Below are positions 47,269-57,595 of a DNA stretch of 64,000 nt, one piece after another (position 1 is the stretch's first letter; each line of letters starts with the position of its first letter). The stretch is taken from contig LSRY02000016.1 in assembly GCA_001643675.2 (NCBI GenBank), positions 1,240,001-1,304,000 on the forward strand. The letters are read 5' to 3'. A program made the position numbers and the translations under genes. The notes below the pieces were generated by a model that saw nothing but the letters and a program-made list of their open reading frames with translations, did no database searches and was not told the DNA's origin. This DNA is from Monocercomonoides exilis. Taxonomy: Eukaryota; Preaxostyla; Oxymonadida; Polymastigidae.

Positions 47269-48309
47269 TTTCAAAGGATTAGCTCCAATCAAATTTCCTT
47301 TGTGAATTAAAAATTCGTATCAAATATCATTAGTATTTATCTATTATTTTTATGGGCTTATGAAATTGTTTCTAATCATTAGCGAAGATTTATTTTTCTA
47401 AAAAATGACTTGTTTTATTCATTAGAAAACTTGAAAGTGATGTCTGGTTCACTGTCATTTATATTTTTCTTGTGGATTAATTTTTTGAACAGAAAAAATC
47501 CAATTTTCACTCAATAAATATATTTTCTAATCAATTATTTTCACAATCTTCTTATTATTTTTGAATTTAACATAATAAATCAAAATTGATGAAAAATAGT
47601 AAACAAAAAGATTTCTTATTGAGTTCGACAAAATATTGAATACTGTTTTTATGAAGAAATATTAGAAAATAATGAGAAAACACACATTCATTTTTTTTCA
47701 AATAATTGCTGCAAACAACAGAATTTCAATCATTTTCATAATAAAAATTTTCTTGTTAAACGAACAAGTTCAAAACAAAAAAATCAACAAAATGGATTAT
47801 TATTTTCGTGATCAATTTTTTTCCTACAATATTTTCTCTTTGAATATTTGTTTTGAATGTTCATGAATGATTCCTGAAAAGAGGAAATGTGACATACAGA
47901 TATTTGTATTGAATTGAGGTTGCTGATATTGAGCATTTGAATAAATTCAATTGTGCAAATATTAAAAACACTTTTGAATAATCTAAATACTTAAAAAAGT
48001 TAGTTTTGAAAGAAAAATTTCACAAATGAGATTTCACTTATTTATTTATTTATTTCCGTAAAGTCTCGAATGTTTAAATGACTAATTTTTTTTGTTAAGT
48101 TCCTTTTGTTTAATTTTCAAATAAAATAAAAATTTCAAATTCCAATCAAATTTATGTTCCCACTCACCAAATTTTCCTGTTAAGAAAAAAAAACCTTGAC
48201 ATTGGTATTATTTTTATTTTTGTGAAGTTTCATGAGAGAGAACAGAAATTTGATTGAAAAATGAAATTTTTATTTTATTTGTAAATTAAACAAAAGGAAC
48301 TTTTCAAAA

Positions 48310-48583
48310 AAATTTTGACGTATAGGGAAAAATATATTTTTTTCACACATTTTCATAGAATAATTATGCACTTTTTATTGACTTTTTTTAATCATTAAAT
48401 ACAATAAAAATTTATCCATTTTTTGGCATTCGTGAAATGTTGGAAAACTTCATGTTTTGATTTCAATAACACATGTTTACGGATATGAAAATGAAATCTA
48501 TTTCAAAATTTGATTAAGTTATTTAATGTTATAAACGAAGCAATTTTTTTATGCTTTGTGCAATAAAAGCTTGAAAGTCCGTA
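48310..48583 (+). repeat. Dispersed non-coding repeat, copy 2
   Basis: Inverted, diverged counterpart of 26228-26500. Blocks AGCTTGAAAGTCCGTA, TTTACGGATATGAAAA, GTTTTGATTTCAA and CATTCGTGAAATGTTGGAAAA are the reverse complements of blocks in the first copy, in matching order and spacing. Confidence 0.75.
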
Positions 48584-49443
48584 TATACCCCCATATGTTT
48601 ATATTTGGGCAATTTATTTTCAAAATTTAACAAAAGCGATTTTTCAAAAAAAAATGCCCTTTTCAAGTTCTCTGAAGAAAAATGTGTTTTTGCGATAGTT
48701 GAGTTCAGACAATAAAATATTTTCTGATGGAGTTCTTTTCATTGGATTGAATAACAAGCTCAATTTTCTTCACACTTCTTCAAAAATTCTCATTCTTTTT
48801 TGGGGGCTTATTTCCTTGAATATTTCACACAAATTCGAAAAGATAATTATTTTTCAAAAATAATAAACATCAAAAAAGAATCACTCATTTTCATGTTTTA
48901 ATTTTTGATATGGGTATTTTTTTTAATGAAAGATCACTAAATTTCAATTACCACCTAGCATTATTTTTAAAAATTTCACAATATTCCATCACATTGTTAT
49001 TATAAAGGGATATAAAATAAACAGTGATGTTCCTATAACAAACATATTTGCTGATGAGTGAAATGAACATTTATGATCGCAATACGAAGGAATATTGTGA
49101 AAAATCAATAATTCATTTTGAAAGAGAAATTAATATTTTGTGGCATTTCCTAAAACAATACCCATTAATAAAAATATAATTCATTTTATTTAAATAAAAA
49201 TGGGGCAAAATTCTTTCATTTATGAATAAAAAACGGTTTGTTCCAAACTTTTTCAACAACCTTTTCATAATAAGTCTATCATTCCCTTGTTAAAAGAATA
49301 AAGAAAATATAAAATATCGAAAAAACTTTTTTAGGTGAAGAATGGAACAAATTTTTAAAAGCTAAAATTTTCGTACCAAATGCAATAAATTATTTTTATT
49401 TTCCATATTTTTTAGCTGAAAACATGCGAAAGTGATTTGGTTT

Positions 49444-49487
<44 letters not shown>
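49444..49487. repeat. C8-T36 homopolymer tract
   Basis: Eight C followed by 36 T. Any frame across it is artefactual. Confidence 0.95.
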
Positions 49488-49491
<4 letters not shown>

Positions 49492-50028
49492 GAAGTAGAA
49501 GAAGACATATTTTGTTCTTAATTTCCAAAAAGGCTCCAAACAAATACTGAAAAAATTTTGCAAAAGATTTCTGAATTTGAGGCAATCCTTTCATTCTTTG
49601 TCATCCAATTCATTAATTTTCGAACAACATAAAGCAAAAATACACCCGGCAAATAATTGCCGCTTTTCCCAATTATTGAAATCTTGCGTATAAAAAGCCA
49701 ATAAATGAATTACAAGGTTTTTTCTTTTTTTCTTTTTTAACCTATCATTCTGAAATGAACAATTCAAACAAAAATTTGATGAAGGAGTGCTGCAATTGTC
49801 ATTCTCAAAGAAATATGACAAATACAGCTCATCAAACAGCATCAATGGAATATATTCCTCAAAGCGCTATGAAAATTAAACGAAAGAAATGAAAACGAAA
49901 AATGATCTTGGGTGATATTGCTCAAAACTGTTGCACTTCCTTTTTCTGCTGCCAGTCATCAGTTTCTTTATTTTGTCTTGAATTCCCTCTATTCATTTTC
50001 AGTAATTGATCATCTCTTTGGGCATCTA

Positions 50029-50877
50029 TCATATCGAGCCTTCTCCAATCCTATCCTTGCTTTCTCTATTGCCATTTGTTCCGCCACTCAAACATACCCC
50101 AATTGCATCAGGCACTGTCATCACTGTTGCATCCGCTGGAAAATGTTCAATGCATGCCCTCTTCACATTCATCAGCGTCGGCCGATCGCATGCTCTGCTT
50201 GACACACATGCCTTCACAGCTTCCTTCCACTTGCTCCCACCTACTCTTTCTAGATCAGGACGTTCTCCATTCACAATCTTCTGTCCAGCAACCTCTGCCT
50301 CATACTCCCCAAACGGAATATTCAGCGTCAGACACTCCCACAGCATCATCCCAATCGAAAAGGCAACCGACTCCTTTGTTGCTCCCATCTTCTTGCTGAT
50401 CAGCAGCTCTGGCGCCTTCCACCTCATACACTCTTTTCTGTTGTCATCCTCATCCTCAAAGGCAGATGAAGGAGGAGGTGATTTTGTGAATCTCTCGCTC
50501 TTCACAGAAACATCAGAGGAAGATGTGATCATGGTGGAGGTTGAAGAGATGGAGGAAGTGTCAGAGTCTGAGGAGCAGTCGGAGTGGAGGGCAATGCAGA
50601 TGACCATGTGCTCCGAGAACAGCACAATGTGGGGACTGAGATTGACCAAAGAGGAAAGCTCATTTTCCATTTCATCAAAGGAGTGGAGGGCGAGATTAGC
50701 CACCCAGAACAGGATCTGAGCAGCTGTCATCTCCCTCTCCTTCAAACTCCCAATCGCCATCTCCTTTGTCTTGTTCCTTCCATGAAGCAGCATGAACAAA
50801 GAATCCCTCAGATCCACAATCAGCTTCTCATGAGGGGATGAACACGCCATCGCATCCACCAGATTGGACATTGATGA
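50029..50877 (-). pseudogene. Kinase-like (pseudokinase) tail of receptor copy 1, out of frame with the receptor
   Basis: The frame runs from about 50877 to TGA at 50029 and encodes about 280 residues. It starts SSMSNLVDAMACSSPHEKL, which reads as the direct continuation of the receptor tail ending GEDLCPTT, but one base out of frame. The C-lobe of a protein kinase is recognisable: a helical AAQILFWVANLALHSFDEM (helix E), RWKAPELL (APE motif), AFSIGMMLWECL (helix F) and RACDRPTLMNVKRACIEHF (helix I). Where HRDxxxxN should be it reads NLSPHIVLF, and no DFG follows; a Ser/Asp-rich insert takes the activation-loop position. It is therefore predicted catalytically inactive even if translated. The N-lobe is abbreviated or absent. 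The open frame extends upstream to 51069 but that part overlaps receptor coding sequence and is not real. Confidence 0.75.
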
Positions 50878-53800
50878 GGGTGGTGGGGCACAGATCCTCT
50901 CCTCGAACAAAAGTGGAATCTGTGTCTGAAGTGTCTGTTGTTGAAGTGGATGAGATAGATGGCGATGGTGTTCGCTTTCGAATTTCCTCTTCCTCATCTT
51001 TCTCCAATGCCCATTCAGGAATCTTGTCTGAGTCTTTTCCAAGAATGTATTCAGTCGATCCACTCTCACTCAACAAATGCTCTGATGACTCTGAATGACC
51101 CAAGCTTTTCTCATACACTCTCTTCTTCATCCTCTCATCATTCTTCTTCTCTGCCTCATTCTCTGCTCTCCTCCACTGCTCCTCAGGTGACATCTCCATC
51201 GTCACCATCTCAAATGCCTTCGGATCTTTTCTGATGTTATCGTTCACAATCTCTCTCAGATCTTCTGCTTCATTCTTCACCTTCTTCCATCGAACGACAA
51301 ATATCACAAATCCAATCAGAACAATCAAAAATAAAACGACAAATATTACAATAATAATCAACGACCATAACGATCTTTCTTTCATTTCTCCTTCAGCAAG
51401 TTTGTCATTTCCGCTTCTTTGAGCTTCGCTTTTGTTTTTCAGAATAAAATGTTGCGTTTCGCATTTGTGTTTCTCATTACCAAAAAGAAGAGCAACAGAT
51501 GCTTCTGCATTTTCTTCTTCTCCAATAGTTGAGCTTGAAATATCTGCAGCTATCACACTCTCGTTCACATACTCATCAAAATCATATTTTTCCGCACGCT
51601 CTTCGTCTCCATTCCTCAGACTCAACTTCAAACCCACGTTGCAAGGAAGCAACAATGTGCCTTTCACATACAATCTAACTTCGTCTCCTTTCTTATCTAT
51701 CTTTGCTGATTCTATTGTGGGGATGAACAAAGGAGAAGGCCTCTCTCCAGCAATCCCTTTCATCGTGCATTCATTATCCAAGATCCATAATGATGTGTTT
51801 GGCAGCAGCCCATCTCCTCCTTTCACACTCATCACATCTACAACCCCAAAATCTGAGCAGACAATATTCCGTCTAACCGATGGGTAGTGCAAAATAGATG
51901 GATTATTGTTGTTGAAATCGCATGCTTCAATCGTCACAGCACCGCCACTCGCTGTCAACCCGCCTTTCGAGGAGTCGCAAACTGTTGCATCTCTTATCTC
52001 AGCAACACAATCAGAGAAATCAACAACAGAGCCGTTCCATTCGCAGATTCCCTCTTCAGCAACATTCATTTCCTCTGAACCACCAGCAAGATTCCCTTCA
52101 AACTTGCACTGATCGACCATCATCTCATCGGCAGAGACCATTGCCACTTGACTCCCTTTCGCAGATGCTGATGCGCATTCGCAAAATGAACAGTTGAACA
52201 TTTCAGAGGCAGACTTTGCATGAGACGTGAAAATAACGCTTGGTCCAGATGATGATCGGCTGATGTTCGCAAATGATGATAACGACAATGAAAAAAGCAA
52301 AGAAGAGCTCTCTTTCGCAGAAATCGCACAACCATTTTGCAGAATTGTATTTTCTGCTTTCAATTTGGAAATGCTAACACTCTGGCTAATTCCACACTCT
52401 ATCACTGAGCTCAGGCATTGAACATTGCTGATTGTGAGATCTTGAAACTTTACGCTTTCAGAAGTCAACACACGAAACGCTGATTTTGCTAATTGCAAGC
52501 TGCATATGCTGCACTCGCTTCCCTCGAGCAGTCCATCCTCAACAGTTAACAATGAAAAATCTAAATTGTTCTGTGAATTCCAAAGTGATCCACTCTCAGC
52601 CAGAAATGAAACGGATCCCAAAAAGAGAAATCCATTCAGTTGGTGTATTAAGCACGAGCAGGCAATGTTACACATACCATCAAAAACAAATGATACTTTC
52701 TCAAATCGAACAGATTCCGAAGTTCTCACAACTTCCTCCCCTGCCAACTCAACCTCACTCACTTTTATCTCGGCATTCCTATTCGATTCCATCGACTTGA
52801 TCGTCACCTTTTGAGCAGAGCACGAGCCAGTCAAAGTTGTTTCATTCCAAACAAACAGCTGAGAATAATCAGACGGGATAATGTGGCTCACTCCAACATT
52901 CAGCGATGAGCATGCGCTCTTCATTTCCCCACAATTCTTGCTGTCGCTTCTGTTCCCCACAATCGATGACACAAATATGAATTCGCTCCTGAACACATAC
53001 ACTCTTCCCAACAGATCCTCTTCATCCTCATAATTGTCTGCTGTGCATCCCCATATTGCCAGCTCCTTCACAAATGGCTCCCCAAAATTTATCAGGAACT
53101 GTGATTCAGTTATCTGTGAGTCAAGGTCAGTGCACTTCACAAACACATCTCTCCCTTTCAGTGCAGCATTCCCTCGGAATGTGATGTTCGATAGCACAAA
53201 TGGCAATGCCTTCTGCGAGACACTTTGTGATTTCAAAAACATCCCTCCTCCTCTTCCAATATTCGAGCAGAAGCATTCTGTCACATTTGTGTGGTTGATT
53301 TCCAACAATCCGCCTTCGCTGAGTCCAAAGAATACAGCTCCCCCTTCATTCGAGCTTGTTGATCCACAATCACGGATTGTCGAATTATGCATTTTCAATT
53401 TTGCCACATTTTGCTCACCGCAACAAAGCAACGATGGATTGTCCAATGAACTGTGCTTCACATTCAGGAATGCACATTGCTCAAATATGGTGTTCCATCC
53501 TTCGTCGGCTGCATTGCTTCCACCTCCAGATATCCGCGTTTCGGCCAGAGCAAAAACACTTCCTCCATTCAAAGAAATATCTTCGAATGTTGCATTCTTC
53601 ATCAACACTTTGCAATCAACTGATATGCTCATTATCTCGTGCATCGATCCCAGCTCTGTGATCTTTGTCGATTCTATCTGAACAATTCCTTTTGTGGCCA
53701 AAATCAGAACAAATGATGAATTGTTTCCAGCATTAGAATATGCATGGATTGAGCAGCACACAAGACTCGCTTTGATTGAATCTGAACCTGTCCAGATGAA

Positions 53801-56800
53801 AAATTTTGCTGGATTGTCAAAGGATGATGGAATCGAAATCTCCACTTTTTCAAATTCAATAACTCCGTTGCATTCAACAACAACATCTGCATTTCCTTCA
53901 ATCGCTTGAACAAATTTGATTTTGTCTGATTCGTCATTTGTTCCTTCTATTTTCATGCTGCTCAACCTTATTTCCCTCTTCACATCGCAAATCCCCTGTA
54001 TTATCAACCCTTCAAGAGATAGGTTGCTTGCCCTATTGAGCGCATAATCAACGGATCCGCACGGATATTCTTCTAATCCACATACAACCACGTTGTTTCC
54101 TTTCTCAGCAACATATACGCTCGATCCAATAGATTTCCAGAAATAGATCAGTGGGATTGCGCACTCTCTGTTTCCTCCGTCATATCCTCTCAGAGAGTCT
54201 TCAGTCAGCATCTCCAATCTATCTCTCACGAATGGAAGCGTTTCGTTCTTGACGCTGCTGGCAAGTGATAAAGACGAAATGAACAGATCCTTCCCATATT
54301 TCGCATTGTTTGGCTTGTTTGGTGAAAAAACAGGTGAGGATATCACAAACCATCCATTAACCTCTTCTTCTCTCAGTATCTTCATCATTATTCCTCCTCC
54401 ATATCCAACACTTTCCCCTTCATATGGTGCTGTGCAACCATAAAATGTGCATTCATTTGCCACAAGATTCGTTTTTGGAGATGCTTCAAAAAAGAGTGCT
54501 CCTCCCCCACACTCTTCTTCCTCTCCAGCAACAGCACATCCTTCGAATGTGCAGTCATTTATTTCCACTTTGTGATCTCTTCCATCATTATCATTCTCGT
54601 TCGTAATGCTGATGCACCCTCCACTTCCCTTCGAGCGAGTAATCAATGAAAATGTGCAACCAGATATCTCTTCGATATTTCCGTTGTGGCACTCAACAAC
54701 ACATCCATCAACAAATGAGATTTCTCCAAAATTGCTGTTCGTCATATTCATCGAAGGCACACTTTCGGAATTTCCTTCAACAATGAAAAACGAAAAACCC
54801 CATTTGGCAATACTTTCTGATCCAAACTCAATCACCTCCACAACTCCTCCAACAGCCTTCACAAGCACTGCCGAAATACTTTCGGCCTCTCCTTCCATCC
54901 CACACTTGCTCAGTGTGAGCTTCTCTGAACGACAACAAAACACACTTTCATGATATGTCAGCGATTGAGATATCGAAAATACAATGCCAGTTACAGATGT
55001 TGTGACTGTGTTCTCCATCAATCCACTTTGTGCTCCTTCTGTCAGATCAGCAACTCCACACTTCATTTCATTCTCCTTTGCTTTGATGCTCCATTCTTCC
55101 GAATCAAATCCCAATTCCTCCTCAAAGACAAATGGCTCAAGAACAGTAACATCTTTTTTCTTCCCTTCAAAATGGACTGATGCAGCATTTGCGATTGTGG
55201 AGCATGGAAACGCTTCATATCCACACATCGAAAAATCATGGCTTGATGATTCTTCTCCAACAAATGCTGATGCAGAAAAGTTGTTCCACAAATACACAAC
55301 CAGCGGAATGACAAATGACTCATTCAGCGTTGATCTCTCAAATCCATTCAGTTTTGAAAAGTTATTCAAATCAACATCAAATCCAATCGAGTTTCTGTCA
55401 ATCACACCTGAAAGATCATGTGCATTAACGAAGATTTCTTTCCCTTTTCTCGCATCGCACCCAGGAAATGAAACATCCTTCAAGATGAATGAACTCGCTC
55501 CACCATTCAAATGAAGATAAATCCCTCCCCCATATCCACGCTCCCCACCTGCTGTTTGCGTTGCCTTGCAGCTCACAAGTTGAAATAAGTCGTTTTCATC
55601 ATTTGAATACATTGAATTCGCTTGGGAAGCATCCGTCACATTTCCCACAGCGAATCTCGATCCTTCTCCCATTTCAACCCACAACCCTCCTCCATTTCCT
55701 CCTTTGCTCTCACACCCAGATATCAGCCCTCCAACTATTTCCAGAAAGCAATCCCTCCCAAGTGTGCATTCAATAGCTCCTCCATTTCCTTCAATCCCCT
55801 TGAATCCACTCATCGTATTGTTCGACAATTTCATTGACTTCCCAGAATATGTTGAAATAACTCGAATAGATCCTGATGGCAAATCTGCCTGTGAAGATGC
55901 TTTCACTGAAAGTGTTGAATCTTCACTCGTCAAAGATGCTCCATTCGCCACCCCAAACAAAACACTATTTCCTGTCGAGCTAATATCCTCAATATTCATG
56001 GAAGTGAATGTTCCAGCAGCATTGTTTCCATCAAGATTAATCAACGGACAGTTCCCAATTATCAATGATAATACAACAAAAGATGAAATAGAGACTTCAC
56101 CTGCTGTTATTGACAAAAATTCATAAGATAACGCTGACTGGGAGCCTTGAAATGTCAGTGAGCAATCTTCAAGCGAAAATGATTGTGAGGTGGAACTGAA
56201 GAATGATTCGTGATTTGGAAGAGCAGAAGGAACAGAGAAAATGAGTGACATCATATACGCATTTGCACTTACAGTTATCATACTTCCTTCACTTCCATCA
56301 GAATCATCAATAACCTTCCATCCACTGTTTCCATCTTTCCCTCGGATTGTGTGCTTGAAAGAGTCAAACATCAGCTCACTGTTCACTTCTGTCATCCCAT
56401 CGATAACAATCTTCTTTTCCTCTTCTTGTCTTGTCAGTGAATGATTCAAAGTCATGCAGGGAAACTCAGTAAACCCACAATAAGAATTGTCAAAAGCATC
56501 AACATTACTTGCAACAATCTCTTCTGGCAAAGAAATCAAATAAACGCATAGCGGAATTGGAACAGTTTCATTTCCATTGTCAAATCCTCGGATTTTGTTA
56601 ATCGTGGAAATTGATGCTGTCAATGAAGTGATTTTTCCACTTTTTGCTGTTGACTCCAAATTGATCGAATCAACAAAAATATCACTTCCCCACTTTGCCC
56701 TGTTCCCTTCGAATTCCGAGGAAATCATAAAATCTGAACTTATGTCTTTCACTTTCAGCCCAATCCCTCCTCCTCTCCCTTGAGTGGCTGAGGCATAACA

Positions 56801-57595
56801 ATTTTTCACAATGCCTCCATTCAACTTCACATACTTTTCACTTCCTATTTCAAGCATGAACCCTCCTCCAAAGAGTGATATTTCACTTCCACACCCATCT
56901 GCAGTGCTATCTTCAATGCACACAGAAAATGGCCTATCCGACAAATTGATCAATGAAGAGCCCGCCGTAGTTCTCACAATCCCTGAAAATGAACAATTTC
57001 CAGCCCTAACTTCGTTTGCATTTGAACCAGAAAAATCGAAAAGGCTCGTTGAAAGAGATATTTTCAGCCATCTCACAAAACTCATCTCCATTTCCCCTCC
57101 ATTTATCAAAATAAGTTCTGTCTCAATAAATGTGTTTTGTGAATGAGCAGCATCCGTTGAAATATTCAATCGTGCCATCCTCATCACTCCTGCATTTCCC
57201 ACTTCAAACAGTCTGCATTGCCTGTTGGTTTCGCGTGAGGAATCATGAACCACTGATAGGTCACTCACGTTCAACTTCCCTGCTCCGACTGCAAAAAGAG
57301 ACAGCCCAGCGGAATTCAGTTTGGTCATTACAGCACTTCCTGTGGGCTCCAGCCCACTGATTGCAAACGAATTTGTCCCAGCATCCACTTCATCTCGAAT
57401 ATTCATCGTTCCCCTCAGAATCTTCACATCCTCCACATAACCAGGAATGAGCTGTGAAATGCAATGCCCTATTGTCTCACATGGATGTGTTTCATCAAAC
57501 CCACAGAAAAAAGTGTTTGCTAAGACATCATGAGATTCTGATGTTGCAACATACAAATTCAATTTTGGAACAGATGCTAATAACTCACTTAAATC
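50828..57595 (-). CDS. Giant beta-helix receptor copy 1: main ectodomain, TM and cytoplasmic tail
   Basis: This is an open frame of about 2255 codons in the same frame as 59026-57599, separated from it only by the TAA at 57596. The ectodomain has repeated GGGIYL / GGAVFF beta-helix turns and CG-x5-PC modules near 57495, 56475, 55215, 54070 and 52930 (receptor-relative residues about 510, 850, 1270, 1650, 2030). The membrane-proximal domain (YPSVRRNIVC, TSLWI, PSPLFIPT) is homologous to that of the protein at 15267-25061. A transmembrane helix LWSLIIIVIFVVLFLIVLIG (about 51385-51300) leads into a charged tail with MEMSPEEQWRRAENEAEKK and a Ser/Thr/Asp stretch. The frame stops at 50828 after shifting relative to the kinase-like region. 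From 57511 to 54908 it appears identical to the plus-strand copy at 61397-64000. Confidence 0.85.
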   Translation of the reverse strand, partial: DLSELLASVPKLNLYVATSESHDVLANTFFCGFDETHPCETIGHCISQLIPGYVEDVKILRGTMNIRDEVDAGTNSFAISGLEPTGSAVMTKLNSAGLSLFAVGAGKLNVSDLSVVHDSSRETNRQCRLFEVGNAGVMRMARLNISTDAAHSQNTFIETELILINGGEMEMSFVRWLKISLSTSLFDFSGSNANEVRAGNCSFSGIVRTTAGSSLINLSDRPFSVCIEDSTADGCGSEISLFGGGFMLEIGSEKYVKLNGGIVKNCYASATQGRGGGIGLKVKDISSDFMISSEFEGNRAKWGSDIFVDSINLESTAKSGKITSLTASISTINKIRGFDNGNETVPIPLCVYLISLPEEIVASNVDAFDNSYCGFTEFPCMTLNHSLTRQEEEKKIVIDGMTEVNSELMFDSFKHTIRGKDGNSGWKVIDDSDGSEGSMITVSANAYMMSLIFSVPSALPNHESFFSSTSQSFSLEDCSLTFQGSQSALSYEFLSITAGEVSISSFVVLSLIIGNCPLINLDGNNAAGTFTSMNIEDISSTGNSVLFGVANGASLTSEDSTLSVKASSQADLPSGSIRVISTYSGKSMKLSNNTMSGFKGIEGNGGAIECTLGRDCFLEIVGGLISGCESKGGNGGGLWVEMGEGSRFAVGNVTDASQANSMYSNDENDLFQLVSCKATQTAGGERGYGGGIYLHLNGGASSFILKDVSFPGCDARKGKEIFVNAHDLSGVIDRNSIGFDVDLNNFSKLNGFERSTLNESFVIPLVVYLWNNFSASAFVGEESSSHDFSMCGYEAFPCSTIANAASVHFEGKKKDVTVLEPFVFEEELGFDSEEWSIKAKENEMKCGVADLTEGAQSGLMENTVTTSVTGIVFSISQSLTYHESVFCCRSEKLTLSKCGMEGEAESISAVLVKAVGGVVEVIEFGSESIAKWGFSFFIVEGNSESVPSMNMTNSNFGEISFVDGCVVECHNGNIEEISGCTFSLITRSKGSGGCISITNENDNDGRDHKVEINDCTFEGCAVAGEEEECGGGALFFEASPKTNLVANECTFYGCTAPYEGESVGYGGGIMMKILREEEVNGWFVISSPVFSPNKPNNAKYGKDLFISSLSLASSVKNETLPFVRDRLEMLTEDSLRGYDGGNRECAIPLIYFWKSIGSSVYVAEKGNNVVVCGLEEYPCGSVDYALNRASNLSLEGLIIQGICDVKREIRLSSMKIEGTNDESDKIKFVQAIEGNADVVVECNGVIEFEKVEISIPSSFDNPAKFFIWTGSDSIKASLVCCSIHAYSNAGNNSSFVLILATKGIVQIESTKITELGSMHEIMSISVDCKVLMKNATFEDISLNGGSVFALAETRISGGGSNAADEGWNTIFEQCAFLNVKHSSLDNPSLLCCGEQNVAKLKMHNSTIRDCGSTSSNEGGAVFFGLSEGGLLEINHTNVTECFCSNIGRGGGMFLKSQSVSQKALPFVLSNITFRGNAALKGRDVFVKCTDLDSQITESQFLINFGEPFVKELAIWGCTADNYEDEEDLLGRVYVFRSEFIFVSSIVGNRSDSKNCGEMKSACSSLNVGVSHIIPSDYSQLFVWNETTLTGSCSAQKVTIKSMESNRNAEIKVSEVELAGEEVVRTSESVRFEKVSFVFDGMCNIACSCLIHQLNGFLFLGSVSFLAESGSLWNSQNNLDFSLLTVEDGLLEGSECSICSLQLAKSAFRVLTSESVKFQDLTISNVQCLSSVIECGISQSVSISKLKAENTILQNGCAISAKESSSLLFSLSLSSFANISRSSSGPSVIFTSHAKSASEMFNCSFCECASASAKGSQVAMVSADEMMVDQCKFEGNLAGGSEEMNVAEEGICEWNGSVVDFSDCVAEIRDATVCDSSKGGLTASGGAVTIEACDFNNNNPSILHYPSVRRNIVCSDFGVVDVMSVKGGDGLLPNTSLWILDNECTMKGIAGERPSPLFIPTIESAKIDKKGDEVRLYVKGTLLLPCNVGLKLSLRNGDEERAEKYDFDEYVNESVIAADISSSTIGEEENAEASVALLFGNEKHKCETQHFILKNKSEAQRSGNDKLAEGEMKERSLWSLIIIVIFVVLFLIVLIGFVIFVVRWKKVKNEAEDLREIVNDNIRKDPKAFEMVTMEMSPEEQWRRAENEAEKKNDERMKKRVYEKSLGHSESSEHLLSESGSTEYILGKDSDKIPEWALEKDEEEEIRKRTPSPSISSTSTTDTSDTDSTFVRGEDLCPTTLINVQSGGCDGVFIPS
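54908..57511 (-). repeat. Inverted-repeat arm 1 (receptor body)
   Basis: This interval is the reverse complement of 61397-64000. Positions obey x + y = 118908 throughout, with no offset anywhere, and conceptual translations of all frames compared are identical. The outer limit is set only by the window edge of the partner arm, so the true arm may extend further left. Confidence 0.93.

Larger units (their letters stand above)
47269..50028. other. Gene-poor AT-rich stretch
   Basis: About 2.8 kb without a supported exon. It contains the second copy of the dispersed repeat (48310-48583) and a C8T36 tract (49444-49487). Short frames at 47672-47866 and 49591-49845 lack domain or splice support. 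Confidence 0.65.

Noticed and set aside
50878-51069. Upstream extension of the kinase-like frame (about 64 codons)
   Set aside because: It overlaps, in another frame, the receptor tail that is conserved in style and composition; the extension has no recognisable sequence.
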